Assembly (NCBI RefSeq): GCF_000146345.1
Contig: NZ_GL397071.1
Location: 97,219 to 139,045, forward strand
Direction: 5' to 3'
Length of the DNA stretch: 41,827 bases
DNA from: Peptoniphilus duerdenii ATCC BAA-1640
GTDB taxonomy: Bacteria; Bacillota; Clostridia; Tissierellales; Peptoniphilaceae
In this document: positions 16,601-28,600 of the stretch, piece by piece
How the letters are laid out: each line of letters starts with the position of its first letter
How positions within the stretch are numbered: the first letter of the stretch is position 1
Notes under the pieces: generated by a model
Seen by the model: the letters and a program-made list of their open reading frames with translations, nothing else
The model's database searches: none
Told to the model about the DNA's origin: nothing
Made by a program: the position numbers and the translations under genes

Positions 16601-19600
16601 GCTTGTATTCAAGTGAGATATAACCTTGGGCTCCTGAAATAATTCTACCCATTGGTTTTTTGGTTTCGGGGTCAAGATAGTTGGCTTCTTTTAGTGGGAT
16701 TTCTTTTGGATTTCCCTTATCATCATTAACCGTACTTAAGATTAGGCAAGTTTCAATGTCAAACTTTTCAGTTTTAACTAAGTCGCTAAAATTATAGACC
16801 GTGTTAGTTTTATCGCCTTTTATCTTAGCTTTTGCTGTATTAAGAGCTATTTCCTTTTCATTATTAGGGTCTACTATTGTTAAGTCTACCAAATTAACTT
16901 CTTTTTTAGTGTTTGGATTGATAATCTTTCCAGACCTTGTGTCAATTTGTTTGATTGTAAACTCTAGTAATGGGCCCTCTATAGGTTTATAACCTTGAGG
17001 AGGTGTAACTTCTAGCAGTCTATAACGACCTGGTTCTAGTCTTCTAAAACCAAAGTAACCGTTGAAGGCTGATGCTACATAGGACTCATCACGGTCATAC
17101 CAGAAGGAACCTTCCTTCTTTTGTAGTTTAAATACTGCACCTTCAAGCCTATTTTTGTTGAAATCTTCTTGTGACCCGTCAGTTTTTAACTTGGCGTGCT
17201 TAGAGAAGGTGATGTTGTAAGTTTCATCTTCGTTGGTAATTGTCATTCCTTCTTGAGGCACTGTCTTGATTACATCTGAAGAATACAATTCACTGATATT
17301 TGCCTTGGTTTTTGAAGTTTGAATTGGAGTAGTATTTTTAGGATTGTTTGGATTTTCTTTGTCAGTTGCTAATACAATTCTACCTGCATCGTAGTCTTTG
17401 CCAGAAATTATTGCACCCTTTCTTAACCAAATATCATACTTCCCATTGTCAGGATTACTATAGAACCATGTCTTTGCTTTATCTGCTCCATATATACTTT
17501 CATAATACTTATAAAGAGCTTCCATACCTTGTTGGTAGGCTGCGTCTCTCTTAACTTGGTTACCATCTTTATCCACACCAATATCACTGTCATACTTCCA
17601 GCCTAGTTGGCCATTTTCATAAGTCCTTTGAGCAAAGATTCTTTCGCCTCCATAGAAGTCTAGCTTTAATTCAATATCACCAGGGTCTTTGATGTTGTCA
17701 TCGTAGAAGCCTTCTATATCGATGAAATAAACTCCATCATTAGATAGGTTGATTTGGTCTTCGTCAAATCCCCAGTCAAATGGTCTCCACCTTGCTGTGT
17801 TAACTACTGATACATTTGTTTTTCTTAAGTCGTAATCTTTTAGGATTTCATCTACATGTGGATTTGCTCCTGGATTTGTAACCTTATAAGTTGTCCTGTA
17901 GGCAGTCTTTACACCACCACTGATTGTTTTTGGAGGTGCTGAAGGTGTATCCCTTTCTTCTCTCTTAGTTGTAGGAGTTATTTGTACGTTGACCTTACCA
18001 TCGCATCCTCTAGTATCTATATAGATCCTTTGGACGAAGGTCTTATTGATAGGGTCAATATTCTTAATTATTGACTTGTATTTAATTTTATCATTTGAAG
18101 TAGTATTATCTCCTGCCTTTACTCCATCAGATGATAGGAATGAAGTAGCAGTGTACTTAGGACTATTTTGTGTAATGACAAGTTGTCCGCCTTTTTCTTT
18201 TACTTCAAGCCTCCAAGGAGCTGCTGGCTTCTTGTAACCTGCTGGAGATTTAGTTTCTGTCAACAAGTATTTGCCAGGTTTTAGTCTTACAGGTTTCTTT
18301 TTTTCTTTATCTTCAAAGAATCTTACATTACCTTCTGCATCAGATTCTGCGTATACTTTTGTAAAAGTTTCGTCGTCTTTAGTGTAGTCTTCGTTTGTCT
18401 TTTTAAGTTCAAAGACTGCACCTATAAGAGGTGAATCATCTGAGCTCTTCTTAAAGATCTTAAGTTCAATACCAGTTTGCTTATTAGTGATTTGTGCAAA
18501 TTTTCCAGATGGTATTTCAACTTCTCCATCAGTAGGAATTGATGTTCCGTCAGAAGTAAAGCTTGCAGATACAGTAACTGCAGAGTTTGGCATTGTAAAC
18601 TTGTTGTCTGTAATTGTAATAGATTCATTTGTTTCTACATTAGTAACTGTGTATGAGCCTAATTTAAATCCATCATTAGCTACAGGTGTAAGATTAACAG
18701 TATCTCCTGGTTGTGCAACTACCTTATCTGTCTCTACATAACCATATTTTGTATCGGCTATTTTTACTTCATAGGATCCTGATTGAACTTCTTTAGTTGT
18801 AGTGTAGACTTTAACATCTGATCCTGGCATTATGAAGTAGCCAGTTCTTGGCCCAGTCTTTACAAAGTCAACTTCTTGTTCACTAGAATTCCTTACCCCA
18901 ATTCTCTCTAGAGCATAGGAAGAGTTTTCCATTGTTACACTTACTTCGACTCTTTCGCCAGCCTTAGCTTTTGAAGGTTCCACTTTGACAGATCTTTCCG
19001 GTTTATTATCCTCAATATAAACATTAAATTCGTCAGTTTGTGAAGTTTTAACCTTAAAGAATGCTTTTAGGTAAACATCTTGGTCTGGCATTGTAAAGCT
19101 AGGGTTGTCTTTATAAAGAGTTGCTAGTGGAGTTCCAGTTCTATTTTGAACTTCAATTTTTTCAAGTTCATATCTACTATCAGGATTTACTGTTATTGTT
19201 ACCTTATCTCCTGTTTTTGCAGAAGAAGCAGATGCTGTTATAGAGCCATGATCTGAGTTAGGAACAACGTTTATACTAAATGTTTTATCTTTCCAGATTG
19301 CTTTAACTGTAGTATTTGCATTAACAGTAATAGATGATTCTGGTTGATATTCTGTTCCATTTACTTCCCAAGCTTTAAATTCCTTGTTGGCTGGAGCTGT
19401 AAATCCGCAAGCAGGCAATACATAAGCCTTGCCCTTTTCAACAGGTTGGTCTGCCATGTTTCCAGTTCCGCCGTTCTTGTCAAAGGAAACTATTACAGTT
19501 TCAACAGGTTTATCCTTCCAAGTTGCATAAACTATTGAATCCCCTCTTACTGTTATTGTGTCACCAGGATCGTAATAGTTATCAATGTACCACCAAGCTC

Positions 19601-22600
19601 TAAATATTTTGCCTGCTGGAGCTTTAAATTCGTTTTGTGGCAACTTGAAGTTGTTGTAATAACGTAGATCAGCTTCAAAAGGTCCCATGGCTCCTGATCC
19701 GCCCCACTCATCAAAGCTTACTATGGCTTTGTTTGGATCCCTTTCAAATGTAGCCGTTACATTGGCATCGGACCTACCCATGGTTAAAGTTAACTTTCCA
19801 TTTTGAACATAATTGTTCCACCAACCATTGTTTACATAGATGTTCTGTAACTTATAGCCTAGGTCTGGTTCTATTTCTAAAGTAAATGCTTCATTTTCTT
19901 TTGCTTGTTTTTTAACACTTGTAACCTTACCATTTTTGATATTAGGATCAATGTTTATATTGTAAGATGGAATTTTCTTAAATGTCGCAACTATATTTAC
20001 ATTTCCTTCTGGCATAGTAAAGTGATAACTTGGATAGCTAGGATTATACTTGCTTATATCATTAAATTTAATATCAGCTAATTCATAACCATCATTTGGT
20101 TGAGGATATATTGCAACTTGTTCTCCAGCTTTTATACCTTTAGTTTTGCCAACTTGGCCTCCAACTTCTACTTTAAGATTACCATTGTTGTCAGTAGTAG
20201 ATGTAGTTATTGTGTAGGTTTGATTTAGGTTTTTGTAGTTAATGTCAGCGTCACTGTTATAGGTTTGGCCTATCTTCATATTCTTAGGATATGTCCCGCC
20301 GTCTCCTAATGGGAAGATAGTTGCTCCTATACCTACAAGTGAACCAGGAGTATAAGATTTTTCTATTTCTACTACAATAGGTGTAGTAATAGTTCCGTTG
20401 TTTTGGATGATCATATTGATGATCTTACCACCATTATAATTATTTGAAGCATCACTATATTTCAAATTTCTAGGAGTACCTACAATATTATCAATAGTAG
20501 ATCCATTTCCTACTGCTTGAACTCTTAAATAGCTAAAATCACCTTTTACTAGGCTTGATTTTCCAGGGTATGAATGGAATTTTAAAACCTGTTTAGTAGT
20601 AACATCTGGGTTTACGTTAATCAAAAATCTCTGTATAAACTTATGGTTAGTTTTGTCTATAGATATTATCTTTGTTTGAGATATTTGTTTGTTGTCGGAA
20701 TAATTAAATCTTTCTTCGTAATTTGTCGGAGAATTTGATCTTGCAGGATCAACATCTTCCCAACCGCCAGCTCTTACTGGTGCGCCTACTATTTCATTTC
20801 CTATTTCTAGGTTTTCAGGACTATCTTTACCTAGTACTGTTTCTGCTAAGCTTCGTTTCAATTGACTAGAAGATAAATTGTTGTATAAATTGGTATTTAA
20901 TTCTTCTATTGAACTTACCATTGCAACACTACTATCTTTTACTATGGATAGTTTCGTATTTGCTTCTACGCTTTCAGGTTCAGCAGATCTTGAAGCTGTT
21001 CCTTCTTCGTTATTTGTATTAGTAGGTTTAGCTACTACTTTGATGAAAACTTTACCTTTGTCTGTTATTCTAACTTCCCAATCCTTGTTAGCTATTTCAT
21101 AGCCTGGAGCTGCATTTGTTTCTTCTAACTTATAGGTACCTGGCTTTAGTTTGTCGAAAGATATCATTCCGTCAGAACCTGTTGTCATAAATCTTTCTTC
21201 TTGTTTACTACCATCGCTTTTTTTAGGTCCTGTTAGTTTAAATTCTGCTCCTTTGATAGCTTGTCCAATATTATCTTCTTTGACTTTCTTTAATTTGAAA
21301 CCAAAAGTTTTTTCTTCGTTGGTTACGTCTAGGGAGTTATCTGATATATAAGCTCCTTGGATACCTGTAGCTTGATCTAGTACAGGACCAGCTTCTTTTA
21401 TAATATTAACTCTTTCGTAGTAGTCGGACTTCCAATAAGTTACACCATTTTCAGTCCAGTCCATTCCTGTACCTACTCCACCAGTGGAATCTGTGTATTG
21501 AATTTTAACATCCACTACTATTGGAGTTTCTGTAGCTGGGAAGTCTAGGCTTAATCTATTTGGTTCACCGTATCTACCTGCTACTGATTTTGCAGAGTCT
21601 TTAACAGAATCTGTTATGTCTACTGCTCCGTATTCAGCAAGTCTGATATCAGAGATTTCGCCTGTGACAGCTTTGTTAAGTTTAAATACTTGGTAGTCTG
21701 TTCCTGCTACGGCATTTCCCTTGTACCAATCCATGTTTTGGTATTCTGTTTTTTCTCTGTGGATTGTTCCATTAGTAGAATCAATACTATTAGCTTCTGG
21801 GTTTAGGACATATCTTTGAATGACGTATTTTTCACTTGTGTTGATACCAACTATTCTTGTTCCCATTTTAAATGGTGTTGGGAAGTTGCCTGTCCAGTCT
21901 GTTCGTCTATTGTCATATAGGTTCCAACCTTCTAGGCTTCTGTCTCTTACGTTAACCCAGTTAACATTATTTTTTTCTAGGATTGAATTAATTGTAGTAG
22001 TTGAACTAGATGGATCTCTATGGTTATAAACTTTTTTAACAAGGTTACCATCTTTATCTTTAGAAATAACTAGAACCCACTCTTTATCAAGTTTCCTATA
22101 ACCTGTTGGTGCTTCAGTTTCTTCTATAACATAGGTTCCTTCTGTAAGACTCTTATCAAAGTTTACAACACCTTTTGGGTCGGACACTTTTTCATCGGTA
22201 TATCCTTGTTCGCCCTCTTTAACTTGTTTTGTAATTTTAAACTTAGCACCTTGAAGTGGTGTACCGTCAGATTTTTTCTTATATACTTTGAATTCTTCTC
22301 CAATTGGCTTGTTAGTTACAGGTATTATTATTGTGTTTTTGCCCGAAAGCTCAGCACCAGATCCACCAATTTCTCTTATAACTACATTTCCATCGTCATA
22401 GACAGCAACTTGCCACCTTCTATTTGATTTGGTGAAATTTTTTGGAGCTTGGATTTCTTCAAGGGTATATATGCCTGGCTCCAAGTTGTTAAATTCAACT
22501 ATCCCATCAGCACCACTATATCTTTTAATGGTCGCTGTGCCATCTGTGTCCCTTAGTTCAAAAATAGCATCTGCTAAAGGTTTGTTATCTGCTTCATTTG

Positions 22601-25600
22601 TTTTATTGATTTTAAATGAGCCTGGTTTGTACTTTTTATTTATAAGTTTAATCTTTTGAGAGTAGAAAGTAGGAATTTCTTTTCCTGTTTCTGAACCTAG
22701 GGCCCAGTTGTAGTTACCCTTTTGGTAAGAACCTGTGTGTCTACTTCCATTGGATAGGTAGTAACCAGACCATAAGTCTTTAAATCTCTGTTCATCAGTA
22801 ACTTTAAAGGTTTGAACTATTACATAGCCTTCTTTACCTGATACTCTAGGTACTTGAATTTCTAGAGGGTGTCTTTCATGACCATAGTCCATAAGTCCTT
22901 CGTGGGATTTTAAGTATTCTGGTCTATAGGTAACCCTTACATCTCCGCCAGACTCTGAGAATCCCATAGCAGGATTTACATTTGATTTTGAATAAACTCT
23001 AGAGTAGTTTGAAGTGTCTTGCTCTGGTCTAATACCGTAGGATAATGGCATTAGTTCTTGTTTTCTTGCTTGGTCTCCATATACCTTGTAGACTTTTAAG
23101 TCTTCAAATCCAAAGGCTGGATATCCATCTGCTTTGTAGTATTCCAAACCTGGTCTTGGCTTTTTCATTGAAAGCCAATCTAGTCTAATTGTTCTTTGAC
23201 CGCTAGACATATTGGTTGGGTTGTAATAAGAAACAGCCCTTAGGTAGATGTTTCCATCATCGCCCTTGTAAATGTCTGTAATATATTCACTTGTTAGTGG
23301 TCCAGATCCACCTTGGGAGTCGTAAGCATAATAGTCAGTCTTTACATTGAATTTTAATGTCTTATTTGTAGTACTAGCATCTGAAGCATCTGGGTCTACT
23401 ACTATCTTAAAGTCATAACCATTAGTCTTGTTTGTTTGAGTAGCATAGTACTTGTCTGGAATAATACCTACTATATTAATTGAAGCGTTTACGTTAGAGT
23501 AATTATCTTCAAAAACATAAGTTAAAAGATTGGTGTCATAGTTAAAGTATGGTTTTGCTATTAAATTTCCATATCCATCTTTTAGGTCAGGTATTTCATA
23601 TACATATCTCTTGAAGTCAAGGTTACGGTCAAATTGAATTTTAAACTTTCCACCCTTGACGGCGTTTTGGATATTATAAGTACCGCTATACCTATAGGAT
23701 TCTATACCATAGGCTTCCCAAATGCCTTCTTGCCAACCAATACGGCCATCGTCTGGTTGACTTTGTTTTTCTTGGAGGGTCATGGATTGGTTAACAACTG
23801 TAGTTTGTGCTTTATCCTGGTCTTGTCCAATTTCCACATCTTCTAAGATATAGTCCACACCATTTATAGGTGTACCATTGCCATCTTTAAATTTAGCCTT
23901 ATAAGTTACCTTGCCATCATCTGTTACAGTTGCTTCAAATATAACATTGGACCTCTTGTAACCTTGAGGGGCTTTCTTTTCTTCTATAATATACTTGCCT
24001 GGTGCTTGCTTTCCAAAGGACGCAAGACCTTTTTTACCTTCTTCATTAGAAGCATGAACATCTATTATAGGATTATTGTCGGCATCCTTTAGGGTAAATG
24101 TAGCTCCAGATAGTCCATCTATTCCATTTTCATCAACTTTTGTAACTTCAATATCTGCTTTTTCGAATTCTTCGTTGCTAATATTTAAAGTTACTCCATC
24201 ATTTGTAGGATTTGTTGATGCAGGATCTGATGACTTTGTTGATAAGCCAATTGTTTCTTGAATTTTTGCTTCGTTTGCAACGCTTTGGTTATCTGTCAAC
24301 CAGTCATAGGAAACTGTACTTGTGTTAGTTCCACCTGTTGCCTTAACTTTTACTAGGAATCCCCAGTCATTATTAAATCTTGCTGTTGGAAATTTAACTT
24401 GGTAGCCAGTTTTGCCTGTGAATGGATCTGTTACATCGGCTTTACCTGTAATATCATTAGTTACATTTTTATTTTGTACATCTGAGCCTGATATACTACT
24501 TGCAGTTTGGTTTTGCATAGCAGTAACTACATTCGCTCTTAGATTGTAATTTTTATAATTAGAATTTGGAGCTACGTCTATAACTTCTACAGATGTAATT
24601 TTCCCTCCACCTGCTAGGTTAAGGTCTAATCTTGTATCTTTATTTGTGCTTCCATCAGATCTATTTGCTTCTGGTTTTAGGTAGATATAAAATTCTACAT
24701 TTCCATTTTGGTCAATGCTACCATAGTGCATTGCATTCATATAAGATGGATATGATGGGTAGTAGTTGTGTCTGGCTAGAACGGTTGCAACTTTACCACC
24801 TTGCATAGAAATGTTATTTCCTTCTACTGACACTTTACCATCTGAGGATACAGTGATTTGTTTTGCAGTTTGATCTAATTTGTATCCTTTAGGCGCTTCG
24901 TTTTCTATAAGGGTGTAAGTGCCTGGACTTATGTTTTTAAAACTTGCTTTTCCACTTGCATCTGTTTGTAAAGTGATAGTTTCCTTTGGACTTTGGAGTG
25001 TGAATTTCGCTCCAGAAAGTTTCTTTGTAGGGTCCTTGCTATCAGTTTTTATAATTGTAAAGTCAGCATCCTTTTCATCTGTAGATTCTGTCATTACGTT
25101 ATAGATGTGATAAGCCCCATCTTGTAGTGAATAATAGTTGTACTTTTCCTTATAGGAGTAAGTCTTTCCACCAATAGTTGGTCCTTTAGGGAAGGTTTGT
25201 ACTATATTTGGAGTTATTTTAACTTCTTTTATTTCTTCCTTTTGCGTTTCTGGGTTTATTTCTTTTATTATTTCCCATTTCTTAACAGCTGGAAGGTCGA
25301 ATTCTCTACTAGCTTGGCCTTTTGTTCCTTCGCTAACTGCAATTGGATGTGCTAGAGCATTTCCATTAGCATCTTTAACTTCTATTTTTTGCTCTGGCAT
25401 CTTTCCATTGCCATCTATACCAGACCATGTTTGTTTTATTTTTATTGGTTGATATTTGCTGATGTTTACGCCAGAAAGTGAATAGCCTGCTTCTGAGTCA
25501 GTTATATCTGTATTGAATTCATAAACTGCAATTCTACCTGGAAGTTGTTGACCTGATGGATTAGCTTCCTTTTTTGGAATTGATGTTATTTTAGACTCTT

Positions 25601-28600
25601 GTGCATCAACAGATTGTTTTATAACCATCTTACCGTCTGCTTCGTTTAGACCATAAACTGCCATCTTTGCTGATGTTAGTTCTTGGTCCCCTGTTAATTC
25701 TCTCTTAGCAATTGGAAGACCGTTGTTTTTGTCTCCTGTGGACACTTGGTCTGTTACAGTCCATCTAGCTGTTGTATCTGATGAAAATTCACCTAGGATT
25801 GTTGTCCTGTTGTTTATACCAGCGCGTTTAGAAGTTGTATCTTCCATATATGACTTGTTGTCTTTTGCGTCAAAGATTAATCTTACTGCTCCTGTTTTCT
25901 TCTTATTATTAAGAGCAACAGATAGGTCTAGGGCATATTTTTCTTGAGGATTGGTTATTTTTGTTTCAAATGTATAACGAACCTCTTTTGTAGATTCTTT
26001 TATTGTATGGTTTTTGGAGGCTACTATGCCAAACTGGCCTTCAATTTCATTTGTTGATAAACCCGTTGTAATTTCTTTACCATTTAAAAGTAGGTTGCTA
26101 AGCTCTCCTAGACCAGATCCCTTTACGGTAGTAGCGTTAGAAGATAGGCCTAAAGCTAATAAGTCTTTGGTTGATGTAAATGTAACTGACCATTTTACTG
26201 CTACAAGTTTTCCATCTTTTACAACTGGAGTTCCATGAGCATCCATGTAAACCTTGTAGTCGCTACCTGGTTCAACTATTTGTAGAACTTGGTGGCCGTC
26301 TGGCTCTGTTATTCCATTTACAACGTCTCCATTATTATTAACTATTACTTCTGGAAGTTTTACAGGTCTTACGACGCCTAGTCCAGAAATAGAGTTGTTA
26401 ATTGGATGAGTATTTTTATTTCCATCTAATTCTTGTATCTTAGCAGTGTTGTAATCAACGTCTATAGCTAAAGGAATTTGTAGGTTTTTAGCTATTGGAT
26501 TTTTAACTGTATATTTAATTGAATTTGTGCCTTCAATATATTCTGGTGTTGCTAAAACTGCTCCGTCGTTTACTATATTTGGAAGAGTTGTTCCTTGCTT
26601 TACAATAAGTCTTGGGTCCAACTTGATTTCAAAGAATTGTCCTGATTGTATTGGTCCAGTTATAGTTGAGGTATCAAGTCTAGTTCTGATTGTAAATTTC
26701 TTATTATCAAGATTTAAAGGACTTGCGCCTACTGGTTTTTCTGCTCCTACTGCTTGTGGATCTTTTTCTTCAGAAAAGTCTAGGCTTTCTTCCATGTGCC
26801 AGCTATCGTCCGCTAGAGGTTCTGCATTAATTGCAATTTCTACTCCGCCTAGGGTTAATTCTTTTTTAGCTTCCGGTTGATTTTCATCTTTATTAATCGC
26901 AGTGTCATAAATGTATGCTGCAATGGTTCCTACTGGTTGGTCTGCTACTTGGTATGTTTCTTGAGCTTCGGTTGCTCTTATAGTTTCTTCTGCAGCTTTA
27001 TCTTCTACCATTTGACCATCAGAGTTTAATTTGTATACTGCTATTTGAGTACCTGTTTGTACTTGGTCGCCACCGATAGTTCTTTGTTCTAATGGTAGAA
27101 TTTCATTGTTGTCGCCTGTTGATACTGCGTCTGTTACCGTCCATTTAGCTCCATCTATTATAGGGAATTCGCCTAGGATTGTAGTTCTGTTGTTCATACC
27201 TACTCTACTTGTAGTTGCAACAGCAATATCATCTAGGTTGTAGCCTTCGTCTGCTATGCATCTCTTAGCTCCGACTTTATTTTGTGCGGTAAGTGCTAGT
27301 GAGAAGTCAACCATGTATGCTGATTGTTTATCTGTTACTTCTGTGTAGAAGGTGTAGGTAATGCCTTGTGCTTCTGATTCAAGGGCGTGATGTTTAGAGT
27401 CTACTATACCAAGTGCGTTTTCAAGTTGGTCAGTAAGTTCTGCGTCTTGTCCGTTTATCTTGACATTTTTTATTTCTCCAAGTCCAGAGCCTTTTACTGT
27501 TGTGAAGTTTGCTCTGTAACCTAGTGAGTTAAGATCTGTGTCAGATGTAACTGTAAAGGTCCAATTAAATCCTACTAGATTCTTATCTTCGATTACTGGT
27601 GTTGACCATTCTTCTAGGTAGACTTTGTGTTCTTTGTCACCTGATTCTATTATTTCTGTAACTTCTTTTCTTCCTGGTTCTGTAATTTGGTTTGTTACGT
27701 TTCCGAATTTATTTACTTTTTTAGGGTTAAAGTCTTTTGGATTTATTACTCCTAGACCACTTACCTTATTGGTTACTACAAAGTTTCCATTTTCGTCTGG
27801 TGTAATATTTTGAGGGTTATAATCTACTGGAATATTTACAGGTACGCTGATATCTTCGTTGATATCTGTGATTAATTTGTAAGTGATAGTATTATCAGCT
27901 GCATTATATTTAGCTGTAGCGATTACTTGTCCGTTATGTCTAAGTGGTTGTAGGCTAAACTGATCTTTTAAAGTAAGTTTGTCATCTAGCTTGATCTTGA
28001 AGTATTGACCTGCCCTAATTGGTCCATTTGCTACTTTTGTTTGGAAGTTGGTCCTTATGTTGAACTTCTTTCCATCTAATTGTAAAACATTTTGTGGGCC
28101 TTCATTATTTCCTGCTCCTACTGCTTGTGGTGCAAATTCATCAGACATGTCTAGTCCTAGGTCTTCTTTAAGATTTTCATCTCCTATTAGTCCTGTTGAT
28201 TGATATGCTGATCTTGCGAACACTGGGCTTACAGGTGCTTCGTTTAAAGTAGGAAGTTCTACTTTTGTAAGTCCTGCTTCTAGTTCTTCTTCTGTTAGTT
28301 CTCTATCTTCTTTATTTAGTCCAAGTGCTTTTAGTGGGTCGAATGCTGGTAGTCCTGATTGATTTCCTTCTGTTTCTTTTCCTGCTACTTGGTCTAGTAT
28401 ATTTCCTTTAAGTTCGTCGTCTTCTTCTTTCTTTTGTTTATCTATTTCTTTTTCTGGAGAGTTTTGTTCGTTTCCTTCTATTATATTGGTCTTTTTATCG
28501 TTTGGATTTTCTGCTACTACAAGTTCGTCGTTTTCTTCATTTGCTTGTGGGTCTATTGCTGGCACAAGTTCATCATTTGAGTTCGCTCCTTGTAGCTGGT

